From: Collinsella aerofaciens
GTDB lineage: Bacteria; Actinomycetota; Coriobacteriia; Coriobacteriales; Coriobacteriaceae
DNA: 64,000 nucleotides
Assembly: GCF_902364355.1 (NCBI RefSeq)
Contig: NZ_CABJDK010000004.1
Coordinates: 2,682-66,681 of the forward strand
Direction of reading: 5' to 3'
In this document: piece after piece, positions 54,341 through 63,999 of the stretch
Layout of the letters: each line of letters begins with the position of its first letter
How positions within the stretch are numbered: position 1 is the stretch's first letter
The notes under the pieces: model-generated
Database searches by the model: none
Told to the model about the DNA's origin: nothing
What the model saw: only the letters and a program-made list of their open reading frames with translations
Position numbers and translations under genes: made by a program

Positions 54341-54351
54341 GAAAAACACGT

Positions 54352-54888
54352 CTATTCCATAGAGTTGAACAAAAGGGCAATGCGTCCCAATGCCTCCGCG
54401 ACCGCATGGGCACGAACACACGAACGGTCGCCCTCATAGTGGCAGCGCACAGAGTCCACGACCGGCACTTCCCCATCAGCCGCGCGATACGCCCAGCCAA
54501 TATAGAAAGTGCCAGCCGGATCGTCCTCAGTGCCGCCGCCGGGGCCGGCATAACCCGTTGCGCTCACTGCAATATCGCTCTGGTACAGCTCCAGCGAACC
54601 CGCCGCCATCTCGCGCGCGGTCTGATGCGACACCGCGGTATAGCGGTCGAGCGTCTCCTGATCAACACCCAAAACGCGATGCTTGATCTCATCGCAGTAG
54701 GTCACCGCACCGCCACGCAGCACCGCCGAGGCGCCCGGGATATCGGCAATCGTCGAGGCGATCATACCCGCTGTCAGCGACTCAGCCGTCGAAACCGTCA
54801 CGCCCCGAGCGCTCGCGCGCTCGACAATATGACGCGCCAGCTCCTCGTTATGTGCGGAAATCTGCTCAAAAGAGTCCGTCATACCCAC
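54352..54888 (-). CDS. pncC: Nicotinamide-nucleotide amidase, CinA C-terminal type
   Basis: 178 residues, only the C-terminal domain of CinA: TVSTAESLTAGMIASTIADIPGAS near residue 30, GGAVTYCDEIKHRVLGV near 58, and SATGYAGPGGGTEDDPAGTFYIGW near 108. It hydrolyses NMN to nicotinate mononucleotide. GTG 54888 and ATG 54882 are both possible starts. It follows pgsA by six bases and lies ahead of recA, as cinA does in many bacteria. Confidence 0.93.
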   Translation of the reverse strand: MGMTDSFEQISAHNEELARHIVERASARGVTVSTAESLTAGMIASTIADIPGASAVLRGGAVTYCDEIKHRVLGVDQETLDRYTAVSHQTAREMAAGSLELYQSDIAVSATGYAGPGGGTEDDPAGTFYIGWAYRAADGEVPVVDSVRCHYEGDRSCVRAHAVAEALGRIALLFNSME

Positions 54889-54894
54889 CAGGAC

Positions 54895-55533
54895 CTAGAC
54901 CGAAAAGACGATCTTGCGGCAGTTCCAGAAGTATTGGGCGCCCGAGATAACGGTCAGGACAACGGCAACGGCATACAGGAAGCGCGACACCGAGTAGATG
55001 CCGAGCGTCAGCACCAGCGGGCCAAGGTGCAAGCCGGCCATCGCAAAGACGCACAGGTAACCGCAGATGGAGACCATCGTGGTCGCCGTCTTGTACTTGC
55101 CAAGCTTATCGGCGGCAACGACCACGCCGGCGGCACTCGCAACCATGCGCAGGGCGCTTACCAACAGCTCGCGGAACAAGATGATGAACACGGACCAAAC
55201 CGACACGGCGCCAAAGTCCAAGAACAGCAGCAAGGCCGAGAACACGAGCAGCTTGTCGGCGATGGGGTCCAAGAATTTACCGAAGTCGGTAATCTCGTTG
55301 CGCGAGCGCGCCAGATAGCCGTCAACTTTATCGGTGCACGACAGGATGACGTACAGAATGAAGGCTGCGGCGGCGAGCGGGCCGTCGAAGGTGCTCCAAT
55401 CCGTACCGGCAACGCTCGTGTGAGAAAGCGCCGACACGATCATGAACACCGGGATAAAGACGATGCGAACGCACGTCACGATGTTGGCGGGCGTCCAGAC
55501 ACTCGTCAGTTCCTTATTGCTCTCGTTTGCCAC
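54895..55533 (-). CDS. pgsA: CDP-diacylglycerol-glycerol-3-phosphate 3-phosphatidyltransferase
   Basis: 212 residues, several membrane helices. WTPANIVTCVRIVFIPVFM at the start and the signature DKVDGYLARSRNEITDFGKF plus LDPIADK near residue 70. It makes phosphatidylglycerol phosphate. The order rimO-pgsA-cinA-recA is common in Gram-positives, which favours this copy as the true PgsA over the gene at 33977. Confidence 0.94.
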   Translation of the reverse strand: MANESNKELTSVWTPANIVTCVRIVFIPVFMIVSALSHTSVAGTDWSTFDGPLAAAAFILYVILSCTDKVDGYLARSRNEITDFGKFLDPIADKLLVFSALLLFLDFGAVSVWSVFIILFRELLVSALRMVASAAGVVVAADKLGKYKTATTMVSICGYLCVFAMAGLHLGPLVLTLGIYSVSRFLYAVAVVLTVISGAQYFWNCRKIVFSV

Positions 55534-55542
55534 GATGCTCTC

Positions 55543-56892
55543 CTACTCCACAACATGGCCGATAAGCTCATAGCAGAAGCTATCGGTAAACTCGACCGTC
55601 AGAATATCGCCCACGGACGCCTCGCTGGCGTCCAAGTGCACCGCGCCATCGGAATCGGGCGCCTGGAACCAAGCATGGCCGATCAGCTCGGCGCCGTCCT
55701 CGGTCTCCTCGATGCCGTCGACAATCACCTGGGCGCGCTCGCCCACATGTGCGGCGGTGGCGGCAAAACCGAGCGACTCGGCCAGGTCCATGGCCTCCTG
55801 GGCGCGCTCGAGCTTGACCTCCTCATCGACCTGACCCTCCATCTTAGCGGCCAGGCTGCCCTCCTCCTGCGAGTAGGCAAAGACGCTCGTGTAGTCAAAG
55901 CCGACGGTGTCCATAAAGTCGATAAGGTCGCGGAACTCGTCGTCGGTCTCGGTCGGGAAGCCGACCATGGCCGTGGAACGGATCACGATGCCGGGGATAC
56001 GCTCACGCAGATCGCGGAACAGGTCCTCGAGCTCCTGGCGCGAACCAGAACGGCGCATAGCCTTGAGGATGCGCGCGTCGCAGTGCTGCACGGGGATATC
56101 GATATAAGGCAGCACCTCGGGCGTATCGCGAATCGTATCGATAAGCTCGTCGGTCATGCCCTCAGGCTGCAGGTAGAGAACACGGACCCAGACGTTCTGC
56201 GGACGCACGGCCTCGGCTACGGCGCGCAGCAGCTGCGCCAGATTGCGCGGCGAGCCCTCGGCGACGTCACCATCCGCAAAGTCGGTGCCCCAGATGCCCG
56301 TGTCCTGGCCGATCAGCACGATCTCTCGCACACCGCCGGCAACCAAGTCGCGCACCTCGGAGATAATGCTCTCGGCATTGCGCGAGTGATAACGACCGCG
56401 GATATACGGGATCATGCAGAAGCTACAAAAGCGGTTGCAGCCATCGGAAATCTTGACGTAAGCAACGGCGCCCTCGACGGTGCGCTTGACCTGCGGAATA
56501 TAGGCGGCAATCTCGCGCTCGACGCCCAGCACGCCATCGATGACCGCCACGATGCCATCCTCCTCGTCGGCCTTCACAAAGGCAGCGACCTCGGGCAGCT
56601 CATCGGGCAGGTCGTCGCCATAGCGCGACGGCACACAGCCGCACATGACGATGGGGCAAGAACGAACGCCGTCCTGAACCTCGTTGGCGAGCTCGAGGGT
56701 GGTCTCGATGCTCTCGGACGTTGCGGAAGCGAGGAACGAGCACGTATTGACGATGGCGATATCGGCATCCTGCGGGTCGAATGCCTCCTCGTAGCCTGCG
56801 GCGGTTAAAAGAGAACGCATGCGGTCGGTGTCAACCTCGTTCTTAGCGCACCCGAGGGTGATGTAGAGCACGGAGCCCAACGGTGTATCCAT
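55543..56892 (-). CDS. rimO: Ribosomal protein S12 methylthiotransferase RimO
   Basis: 449 residues. N-terminal cluster domain YITLGCAKNEVDTDRMRSLL with NTCSFLASATSESIETTLEL, radical SAM motif ISDGCNRFCSFCMIPYIRGRYHSR near residue 148, C-terminal TRAM domain. It methylthiolates Asp in S12. Distinct from MiaB in this window by LGCAKN against FGCQMN. Confidence 0.96.
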   Translation of the reverse strand: MDTPLGSVLYITLGCAKNEVDTDRMRSLLTAAGYEEAFDPQDADIAIVNTCSFLASATSESIETTLELANEVQDGVRSCPIVMCGCVPSRYGDDLPDELPEVAAFVKADEEDGIVAVIDGVLGVEREIAAYIPQVKRTVEGAVAYVKISDGCNRFCSFCMIPYIRGRYHSRNAESIISEVRDLVAGGVREIVLIGQDTGIWGTDFADGDVAEGSPRNLAQLLRAVAEAVRPQNVWVRVLYLQPEGMTDELIDTIRDTPEVLPYIDIPVQHCDARILKAMRRSGSRQELEDLFRDLRERIPGIVIRSTAMVGFPTETDDEFRDLIDFMDTVGFDYTSVFAYSQEEGSLAAKMEGQVDEEVKLERAQEAMDLAESLGFAATAAHVGERAQVIVDGIEETEDGAELIGHAWFQAPDSDGAVHLDASEASVGDILTVEFTDSFCYELIGHVVE

Positions 56893-56919
56893 GTTGGAGA
56901 GCGGTCCTTTCGAATGATA

Positions 56920-57417
56920 TTAGCGGTAGTTGGTGAACTGCAGCGGCTGGCCGTAGTCCTGGTCGCGCAGGAACTGGATCACGGTCTGCAACGCGTCCTT
57001 CGAAGCAGAGGAAACACGCAGCTTGTCGGCCTCGATGGTCACCTTGACCTTGAGCTTTTGATCCTTGATGTCCTTGTTGATCTTCTTGGCGGTCGCCTGG
57101 TCGATACCCTCGACGATATGACCGAGCACGCGCACGGTGCCGCCCGATGCCGCCTGCGGAGCATCCCACGAGACAGCCTTGAGGTCGATGCCGCGCTTGA
57201 TGAGCTTGGAGCTCAGCACGTCGATAATCTGCTTGGAGACAAAGTCAGCCGGGGCGTTGATCGTAAAGAGCTTGTCGCCCTTCGAAAGCTCGATCGTGGC
57301 GCCGGAATCCTTCAGGTCATAGCGCTGGGAAATCTCGCGCGTGGTCTGCTGGAAGGCGTTGTCGACCTCTTGCATGTTGACCTCGGACACGACGTCGAAG
57401 CTGGAATCTTTAGCCAT
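56920..57417 (-). CDS. YajQ-family nucleotide-binding protein
   Basis: 165 residues: MAKDSSFDVVSEVNMQEVDNA at the start, TTREISQRYDLKDSGATIEL near residue 25, and the end VIQFLRDQDYGQPLQFTNYR. Relatives bind cyclic di-GMP in some bacteria; here only the family can be stated. Complete length for the family. Confidence 0.94.
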   Translation of the reverse strand: MAKDSSFDVVSEVNMQEVDNAFQQTTREISQRYDLKDSGATIELSKGDKLFTINAPADFVSKQIIDVLSSKLIKRGIDLKAVSWDAPQAASGGTVRVLGHIVEGIDQATAKKINKDIKDQKLKVKVTIEADKLRVSSASKDALQTVIQFLRDQDYGQPLQFTNYR

Positions 57418-57443
57418 GATGTTTCCTTTCGCGTACGAGCGGC

Positions 57444-58955
57444 TTAGTAGCTATCGTACGAATAGTCGGTAGAATCGGTAGGCGTCTGGCCGTCAGTTGC
57501 GGTATCGGCGCCATCCGTGGACTGGGCATCGGTGCCGTCGGTGGTGTCGGTACCATCGGTGGTGTCGGCACCATCAGAACTTTCACCATTCTCGGAATCA
57601 GTCGTCTCCTTCTTGGGAACGGTGATCGTCACGCGCGCCACGCCCGAGGTCTTGGTATCGTAACGGACCTTTTCGCCGTTCTTGGTAACGGTGACATCGG
57701 AAGGCTTGGACGTGGTGATCTCGATCGAGGACTCAGGCGTGTACTCCTGCTCAAAGGGGCCAGTCGCCTGGGCGCCATAGACCGACTTGCCATCGACCTT
57801 GACCTCAATCCAGGCGGTCTTTCCCTTGGCAACGGAGACCTTGACCTTCGTTACCTCGTTTTCTTCCTTTTTAGCCGTCGTCTTGGTGGCGTCCGAATCG
57901 GTCGACTCATCCGTCGCCTCATCGGTGTCTTCGTCCTCGTCGACCGTTTCGGTCTTCTTAGAAGACTTCTTGGTCGTCGTCTTGGTAACAGCGGGCGTCT
58001 CGGGCGTGGTCTCGGGCGTCGAAGATGCGCAGCCGCGCAGAAGTACCACGATGAGCACGATCAGCAGCAACGCCACGGCACCGATGCCGGCGTAGACGAT
58101 ACGCGGATCGAGACCGTTGTTTTGAGGAGTACGGGAACCGCCGCGTCCACGACTGGAACTGCTGCGGCCGCCTCCCTGAGGCATACGACCACGATTGCTG
58201 TCGGAACGGCCGCGATAGCCACCCTGGCCCTGAAGGCTGCGCTGACCCGAGCGGGGCGCAAGTTCACCGCGGCCTTGATAGCCACGCTGGCCCGCACGCG
58301 GAGCCGAAGAGCGCTGGCCATACGGCTGTGATTGAGAGCGAAGACGCGGCGTCACCTGCGTGGCATCGGCGTCCGCATAGCCACTGCGAGAGCGTCCGGT
58401 GGAGATACCACGGTGACCGCGATCGGAATAGCCGCCGTCGCCGTAGCCGGCACGAGGGTCACGCGCCACGCCGCGGGCAGCGGGAAGTGCACGGTCCTCG
58501 GGCATCGGCGTACTGCGGAACCGGTCACGCTGCGAGCGAATCTCCTCGCCCGAACCCGTCTCGGTAATATAACCGGCCTGCTGAGGACGCTGTCCATAGC
58601 GAGTCGAACGACCGCCCTGAACCATCAGAAAGCGCCCGTTATCGACAGAGGAACGCGAATTGACGTAGCCGGCGGCGTCCTGGAAACGACCGCCCTGCTG
58701 CGACGTCTCGCGTTCGTATGCCATCAGTTCGTCAAAGTAGGCATTGACGACCTCGCGCGGATTGAGGCCCAAAAAACGAGCATAGCTCGAAATCATGCCC
58801 TGCGCATAGCCGCGCGGCGGCATCGAAGCAAAGTTACCGGTCTCGAAAAACTCGATGATCTGCGGCCTGATTTTGATGGTGTTGGCGACCTGCTGAATGG
58901 AAAGGCCCATTCGGCGACGCTGCTCGAGCAGCATGTCACCAAAGCGTGCAGCCAT
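57444..58955 (-). CDS. RodZ-like HTH membrane protein with long low-complexity linker
   Basis: 503 residues. Cytoplasmic HTH at 5-80 (LLEQRRRMGLSIQQVANTIKI), as in RodZ; then about 190 residues rich in Gly, Arg, Gln and Ser (GQRGYQGRGELAPRSGQRSL); one membrane helix near 290 (GIGAVALLLIVLIVVLL); outside Thr/Asp/Lys-rich stretch, a small beta domain (residues ~375-450), and an acidic TDGTD-repeat tail. RodZ links MreB to the envelope, yet no mreB is in the window. It is followed by ftsK's neighbour order (ftsK ends one base before its start). Confidence 0.85.
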   Translation of the reverse strand: MAARFGDMLLEQRRRMGLSIQQVANTIKIRPQIIEFFETGNFASMPPRGYAQGMISSYARFLGLNPREVVNAYFDELMAYERETSQQGGRFQDAAGYVNSRSSVDNGRFLMVQGGRSTRYGQRPQQAGYITETGSGEEIRSQRDRFRSTPMPEDRALPAARGVARDPRAGYGDGGYSDRGHRGISTGRSRSGYADADATQVTPRLRSQSQPYGQRSSAPRAGQRGYQGRGELAPRSGQRSLQGQGGYRGRSDSNRGRMPQGGGRSSSSRGRGGSRTPQNNGLDPRIVYAGIGAVALLLIVLIVVLLRGCASSTPETTPETPAVTKTTTKKSSKKTETVDEDEDTDEATDESTDSDATKTTAKKEENEVTKVKVSVAKGKTAWIEVKVDGKSVYGAQATGPFEQEYTPESSIEITTSKPSDVTVTKNGEKVRYDTKTSGVARVTITVPKKETTDSENGESSDGADTTDGTDTTDGTDAQSTDGADTATDGQTPTDSTDYSYDSY

Positions 58956-61732
58956 CAGAATCCTCCAAACTCACGATCTTCACGTGCCATCTCGGCGTCG
59001 ACAGATTCCAGCGCGGCAAGCCCCTCCTCGTCCAACAGGACCTCGCGCGGCTTGGAACCGTCGGGCGGGCCGACGACACCCTTTTCTTCCAGCATGTCCA
59101 TAATACGCCCGGCACGCGCATAGCCAACCTTCAGGCGGCGTTGCAGGCCAGATGTGGAGCCCAGCTGCGATTCCACCACAATATGGGCGGCTTCCCAAAT
59201 GAGCGGATCATCGTCTTGCGGCTCGGCGACGCCGGTGCGGACAATGCCGCCGCCACCAGCCATGGACATGGAAGCGGGCGCCACGGCGGACAGAATCTCC
59301 TCGTGGTAGTCGGGCTCGCTCTGCGACTTGACGAACTCGACAATCTCGTTGATTTCGTCGTCCGAGACAAAGCAGCCCTGGATACGGCGGGGCTTGCCCC
59401 AGTCGACCTTGGAGAACAGCATGTCGCCCAAACCGGTGAGCTTCTCGGCACCCATCTGGTCGATGATGACGCGCGAGTCGATGCCCGTGGCGACGTTAAA
59501 GGCGATGCGGTTGGTGATGTTGGCCTTGATAAGGCCCGTCACCACGTTGGAGCTGGGGCGCTGCGTGGCAACGATAAGGTGAATACCGGCGGCGCGGCCC
59601 AGCTGTGCAATACGCACGATCGAGGCCTCGACATCCTTACCGGCGACCATCATCAGGTCAGAGAGCTCGTCAATGATAATGACCAGGTAGGGCATCTTTT
59701 GCGGCGGGTTGTCGTAATGCTCAAACTCGCCGGCGGCCTGCTTTTCGTTATAGGTCGAAATCTTACGGACGTTGAGGCGTTCGAATACCTTCAGGCGGCG
59801 CTCCATTTCGGACACGGCCCACTGCAGGGCGCTCGCGGCCTGCTTGGGCTCGGTCACCACGGGCACATAGAGATGCGGCAGACCGTTATAGCCCGCAAGC
59901 TCGACGCGCTTGGGGTCGACCATGATCAGGCGAACGTCCTCGGGAAGGGCGCGCATGAGCAAGGTCGTGATGATGGAATTGATCATGACCGACTTACCGG
60001 AACCCGTGGTACCGGCGATCAGCAGGTGGGGCATCTTGGCAAGGTCGGCGACGACCGGCGTGCCCTCGGCGTCGCGGCCGATGGCAAGCTCGAGCGGACC
60101 GCCCTTCACATAGGGCAGCACGTCGCCCAGATTGACGTTCTGGCGCTTGCGGTTGGGAATCTCGATGCCCACGAGCGAGGTGCCGGGGATCGGGGCAAAG
60201 ATACGAACCGACTGGGCGGCGAGCGAAAGCGCAATATCGTCCTCGAGGCTCGAAATCTTGCTCACGCGCTCGCCCTCGCCAGGTTGCAGCTTAAAGGTCG
60301 TCACCGTGGGGCCGGCGATCCAGCCGACCACGCGGGCACTGCGGCCAAACTCAAGCAAGGTGGATTGCAGTGACTCAGCGGTCTGCTCCAGCTCCTTGTC
60401 CGAAGACGCAGCGGAAGCCGACTGCGGGTTGGCATGCAGGATTTCGAGCGGCGGAAGCTTGAGGCCGTCCTCTTCTTCGCCCTCGTTATCTGCGGCGCCG
60501 TCATCCACTCCCCCATCACGAGCCGCAGCCGATTCGATAGCACTCGTGGCAGGCGCATCGGCAACCTTGGGATGCTTCAGGAAGTCGGGAATCTGAGGTG
60601 CGACCGAGACGGGATTCACGGCAAACGGCGGCTCGGACTCGTCAATCTTATCGGGGTCGTCTTCCATCGAAAGCTGGCCGGTTACCTGGCCGCGCTTTGC
60701 ATGGCGACGCGGCAGCAAAGTTGTCTTTGCGGTCTCAATCGGAGCCTCGTCGTCCTCGTCATCGCCCTCGGTAAGCTCAATCTCGCTATCGGACCAAGAT
60801 GGGTCGGGCTCACTCGTATTGAGCTTAGGCGCAGCCTTGCCCTTCTTGACATGGCGACGCGGCAGCAGCGTGGTCTTGGCCCGCTCGGCTTCAACCGACT
60901 CGGATACGTCGACAAACGGGTCATCGTCCTCGTCGTCATCCAAAACCGGGTCGACATCGCCACCCATGACCGTGGTCACCGCGGCGTCAGTCCCCTTCTG
61001 GCGCAGAATGCTCAGGTGCGGACGAGCGACGCCGGGAACAGACAGGGCCTCTTCATCGCCCCACGGGCTCGCATTGACATCGGCACGTCGACGCTCGGCA
61101 AAATCGGCAGCGCGATCGCGTGCGGAGCGCAAAACGCCACCCACCGAAAAGCCGATAATGACCAAACCAACGACGACAAGCCCCAGCAAGACAACCATGG
61201 CGATAGGTTTACCCAGGGCGTTTTGCAAGGCACTTGCGATAAAGGCGCCAATGTAGCCGCCCGACACGGAAAGGTTCTGCGGCGTAAACATAAGGTCGCA
61301 CGAATCGCTCGTGCCCGGCACCATCAACGAAAGAATGGAGACGACGGCGATAAAGACCAAGGCGCCACCCGCAACAGAGCGCACGTTGAGCGGCGAGTCC
61401 TCACCCAAAAAGAGCGTAGCGGCAAACAGCAAGATGACGATCGGCAGCACGTAGGCGCCCAGGCCAAAGCCCAGGTGGTAGAAACCGGCAACCGCAGCCG
61501 TCACGGGCGCTGTTGCCGGAGAGATCACGGCAATGAAGGACGCGATCGCCAAAACGGCGATGACCACACCGGCGATATCGCGATTGGCCGAAGGCTCGAC
61601 CAAGGGCTCAAAATCGTCGAAGTCTGCCTCATGGCCCTTATTGGCACGAAGATGGGAACCGGCACCCTTAGCAGATGCCGGTTGGTTGTTGGCCTTATTG
61701 CCTTTGGCGTTTTGTGCAGATCCGCGCGCCAA
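58955..61732 (-). CDS. ftsK: DNA translocase FtsK/SpoIIIE
   Basis: 925 residues. Four membrane helices lie between 50 and 210; an acidic linker from 210 to 430 holds two ~50-residue repeats each with KTTLLPRRH; the alpha/beta motor has IAGTTGSGKSVMINSIITTL near residue 575 and IIIDELSDLMM near 695; the gamma domain at the end binds polar sequences. It pumps DNA at the septum. Stop and rodZ-like start share a base. Confidence 0.96.
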   Translation of the reverse strand: MARGSAQNAKGNKANNQPASAKGAGSHLRANKGHEADFDDFEPLVEPSANRDIAGVVIAVLAIASFIAVISPATAPVTAAVAGFYHLGFGLGAYVLPIVILLFAATLFLGEDSPLNVRSVAGGALVFIAVVSILSLMVPGTSDSCDLMFTPQNLSVSGGYIGAFIASALQNALGKPIAMVVLLGLVVVGLVIIGFSVGGVLRSARDRAADFAERRRADVNASPWGDEEALSVPGVARPHLSILRQKGTDAAVTTVMGGDVDPVLDDDEDDDPFVDVSESVEAERAKTTLLPRRHVKKGKAAPKLNTSEPDPSWSDSEIELTEGDDEDDEAPIETAKTTLLPRRHAKRGQVTGQLSMEDDPDKIDESEPPFAVNPVSVAPQIPDFLKHPKVADAPATSAIESAAARDGGVDDGAADNEGEEEDGLKLPPLEILHANPQSASAASSDKELEQTAESLQSTLLEFGRSARVVGWIAGPTVTTFKLQPGEGERVSKISSLEDDIALSLAAQSVRIFAPIPGTSLVGIEIPNRKRQNVNLGDVLPYVKGGPLELAIGRDAEGTPVVADLAKMPHLLIAGTTGSGKSVMINSIITTLLMRALPEDVRLIMVDPKRVELAGYNGLPHLYVPVVTEPKQAASALQWAVSEMERRLKVFERLNVRKISTYNEKQAAGEFEHYDNPPQKMPYLVIIIDELSDLMMVAGKDVEASIVRIAQLGRAAGIHLIVATQRPSSNVVTGLIKANITNRIAFNVATGIDSRVIIDQMGAEKLTGLGDMLFSKVDWGKPRRIQGCFVSDDEINEIVEFVKSQSEPDYHEEILSAVAPASMSMAGGGGIVRTGVAEPQDDDPLIWEAAHIVVESQLGSTSGLQRRLKVGYARAGRIMDMLEEKGVVGPPDGSKPREVLLDEEGLAALESVDAEMAREDREFGGF

Positions 61733-61733
61733 A

Positions 61734-63404
61734 CTAAACCTCCATGACGACCGGGATGATCATCGGGCGAGTGCGCGTACGGCTCCAGATAAAGTTGGAG
61801 AGCGAGTCGCGCACGGCCTTGCGAATGGCGTCGGAACCGCTGCTGGTAAAGCTGAACTTGCCCTTCTCGATCGTCTTCATGATGGACGCGGAGGCATCCT
61901 CGGAGAACTGGTCGTCGATGGCAAACGAGACGCCGCGGCCCGAGAACTCGATGGCCTCGATCTTCTTGTGCTTGAGCGAGACGATGGCGACAGCCGTAAC
62001 CATACCGTCGTTGGCGAGCTTCTGGCGATCGCGCAGGACGATGGGGTCGGTATCGCCGATGCGCAGACCGTCGACGTAGACGACGCCGGACTCGACGGGC
62101 GTGCCGCGCTTGACGATACCACCGCGCATCTCGAGCGTGTCGCCGTTATCGAGGATAAAGATATGATCGTCCTTGATGCCCATCTTGCGGGCCAGCTGGG
62201 CATGGGCGCGAAGATGCACGGCCTCACCGTGAACCGGCATAAAGTACGTGGGCTTGGCCATGGCCATCAGGAGCTTGAGCTCCTCCTGGCTACCGTGACC
62301 CGAGACGTGGACGAGAGCGCGGTTCTTATCCCACACGTCGCAGCCGAGCTTGGCCAGGCTGTTGACGACCTGCTGGACGGCCTTCTCGTTGCCAGGAACG
62401 GGAGTTGCCGAGAGGATAACGGTATCGCCCTCGTGAATGGAGAGCGTCTTGTGCTCGCCATTGGCCATGCGGGACAGAGCCGACAGCGGCTCGCCCTGCG
62501 AACCAGTGCACATGACGACGATCTTGTCGTCAGGCAGGTTATCAATATCGAAGGCATCGATGATATCGGCATCATCGATGTTGAGATAACCGAGCTCGCG
62601 CGCCACGCGGGTGTTCGTGAGCATGGAGCGACCGGTCACAACGACCTTACGGCCGCACTTGCGGGCGGCATCGCAGATCTGCTGCAAACGATGGATGTGG
62701 CTCGAGAACGATGCGACGAACACGCGACCCGGGGCGTTCTTGATGGCGTGCAGCAGGTTGGGACCAACCTCGGCCTCGGACTTGGTAAAGCCGGGAACCG
62801 TGGCATTGGTGGAGTCGGAAAGCAGCAGGTCGATGCCCTGCTTGGCAAAGCGGCTGATAGCGGCATAGTCGGGCGTGACGCCATCGATGGGCGTCTGGTC
62901 GAGCTTAAAGTCGCCGGTGTGCATAACGGTGCCCTGATTGGTGCGGATGAACACGCCCAGAGCGCCGGGGATGGAGTGCGTCATCGAGAAGAAGTCGAGC
63001 GAGATGCCGCCGAGGTTGACATGGCTGCCGCCCTTGACCTCGCGGAACTTGGGTGCGCGGATGCGGAACTCGGAAAGCTTGCCCTCGATAAAGCCAAGCG
63101 TCAGCTTGCTCGAGAAGATGGGCACCTTATTGTTGAGGTCCTGCAGCAGATACGGAAGCGAACCGGTGTGGTCCTCGTGGCCGTGGGTGACGACGATACC
63201 GCGGAGCTTCTCCTCGTTCTCTAGAACATAGGTGTAGTCGGGAAGCACCAGGTCGATACCGGGCTGGGAGTCATCCGGGAACATGAGACCGGCGTCGACG
63301 AGCACCATGTCGTCGCCGCACTCGAAGACCGTCATGTTCTTGCCGATGCCGTCAAGACCGCCGAGCGGGATGATCTTCAAGGGAGATGATTTTTTAGCTG
63401 CCAT
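61734..63404 (-). CDS. rnj: Ribonuclease J
   Basis: 556 residues. Metallo-beta-lactamase motif THGHEDHTGSLPYLL near residue 74, HTGDFKLDQ near 165, then beta-CASP with HVSGHGSQEELKLLM near 365 and FMPVHGEAVHLRAHA near 390. RNase J has 5'-exonuclease and endonuclease activity in mRNA and rRNA processing. It is followed by ftsK one base after the stop. A single RNase J is seen, together with RNase Y. Confidence 0.97.
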   Translation of the reverse strand: MAAKKSSPLKIIPLGGLDGIGKNMTVFECGDDMVLVDAGLMFPDDSQPGIDLVLPDYTYVLENEEKLRGIVVTHGHEDHTGSLPYLLQDLNNKVPIFSSKLTLGFIEGKLSEFRIRAPKFREVKGGSHVNLGGISLDFFSMTHSIPGALGVFIRTNQGTVMHTGDFKLDQTPIDGVTPDYAAISRFAKQGIDLLLSDSTNATVPGFTKSEAEVGPNLLHAIKNAPGRVFVASFSSHIHRLQQICDAARKCGRKVVVTGRSMLTNTRVARELGYLNIDDADIIDAFDIDNLPDDKIVVMCTGSQGEPLSALSRMANGEHKTLSIHEGDTVILSATPVPGNEKAVQQVVNSLAKLGCDVWDKNRALVHVSGHGSQEELKLLMAMAKPTYFMPVHGEAVHLRAHAQLARKMGIKDDHIFILDNGDTLEMRGGIVKRGTPVESGVVYVDGLRIGDTDPIVLRDRQKLANDGMVTAVAIVSLKHKKIEAIEFSGRGVSFAIDDQFSEDASASIMKTIEKGKFSFTSSGSDAIRKAVRDSLSNFIWSRTRTRPMIIPVVMEV

Positions 63405-63592
63405 AGGTTAGTGTGGTTTCCTTTCTTCGAAACGGGTCTGGAACAACCGACGGGGCGCTTCTGGCAAACCGACCGCCGGGAACGTACAAACATGCATCAC
63501 AGAGTCGATGCAATAACCACAGTATGATACCCATTTGCACAACAACAGACCACCCATGCATCAAAGCCCCATCTGAACCCGTCTATCCCGCC

Positions 63593-63726
63593 GGTTCCCC
63601 GCGAGGGCGGGCACGGATGAAGTTTCCTGCTCTACAGTCCTGCTCACGACGGAGGCCACATTAAGTGGCCTCCTGTTCGTGCGGAACTCGCGATAAACTT
63701 CATCAGTGCCCGCCCCACGGGAAACC
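63593..63726 (+). repeat. Hairpin element family B, copy B1
   Basis: Arms of about 32 bases (63593-63625, 63695-63726; inner ends TGAAGTTT/AAACTTCA, outer parts rich in G and C) enclose a 69-base core that begins CCTGCTCTACAGTCCTGC and ends CGGAACTCGCGAT. Inside the core GGAGGCCAC and GTGGCCTCC form an apical stem around ATTAA. No gene is seen from 63405 to the window end. Confidence 0.8.
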
Positions 63727-63850
63727 TGCCAATAAGGGACAGGTTTATTTTGGGTGGTTTTATCTGGGGAAATACTGCTGCATCTAACTACTAATCTGAA
63801 ATCTGACTACTGGATAGACTGTCAAACTCAATAGCGAGCGGCACTAACCA

Positions 63851-63999
63851 GCCCTTTTGCTTGCGCCTGGGAGGGACGCATATGAAGTTTATCGCGAGTT
63901 CCGCACGCAAAGGAAAGCACTTAATGTGCTTTCCGTCTTGCGCAGGACTGTAGAGCAGGAAACTTCGTATGCGTCCCTCCCGGGCGCAAGCAAAAGGGC
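63851..63999 (-). repeat. Hairpin element family B, copy B2 (inverted)
   Basis: Forty-base arms (63851-63890 and 63960-63999) pair completely, with only two T-G wobbles. The 69-base core, read on the minus strand, equals that of B1 at 59 positions; six of the ten changes form three compensated pairs in the apical stem (GGAAAGCAC/GTGCTTTCC). The arms outside TGAAGTTT are unrelated to B1. Confidence 0.82.

Noticed and set aside
54406..56808. 800-codon open frame on the plus strand opposite pncC, pgsA and rimO
   Set aside because: It is the antisense of three well-recognised genes; the composition is that of high-GC shadow frames and no domain is seen.
58946..60373. 475-codon plus-strand frame opposite ftsK
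   Set aside because: Shadow of a conserved gene; no ribosome binding site, His/Gly/Asp-rich composition typical of reverse reading.
60434..63224. Long plus-strand frames opposite ftsK and rnj
   Set aside because: Same reasoning: both lie wholly on strongly supported minus-strand genes.
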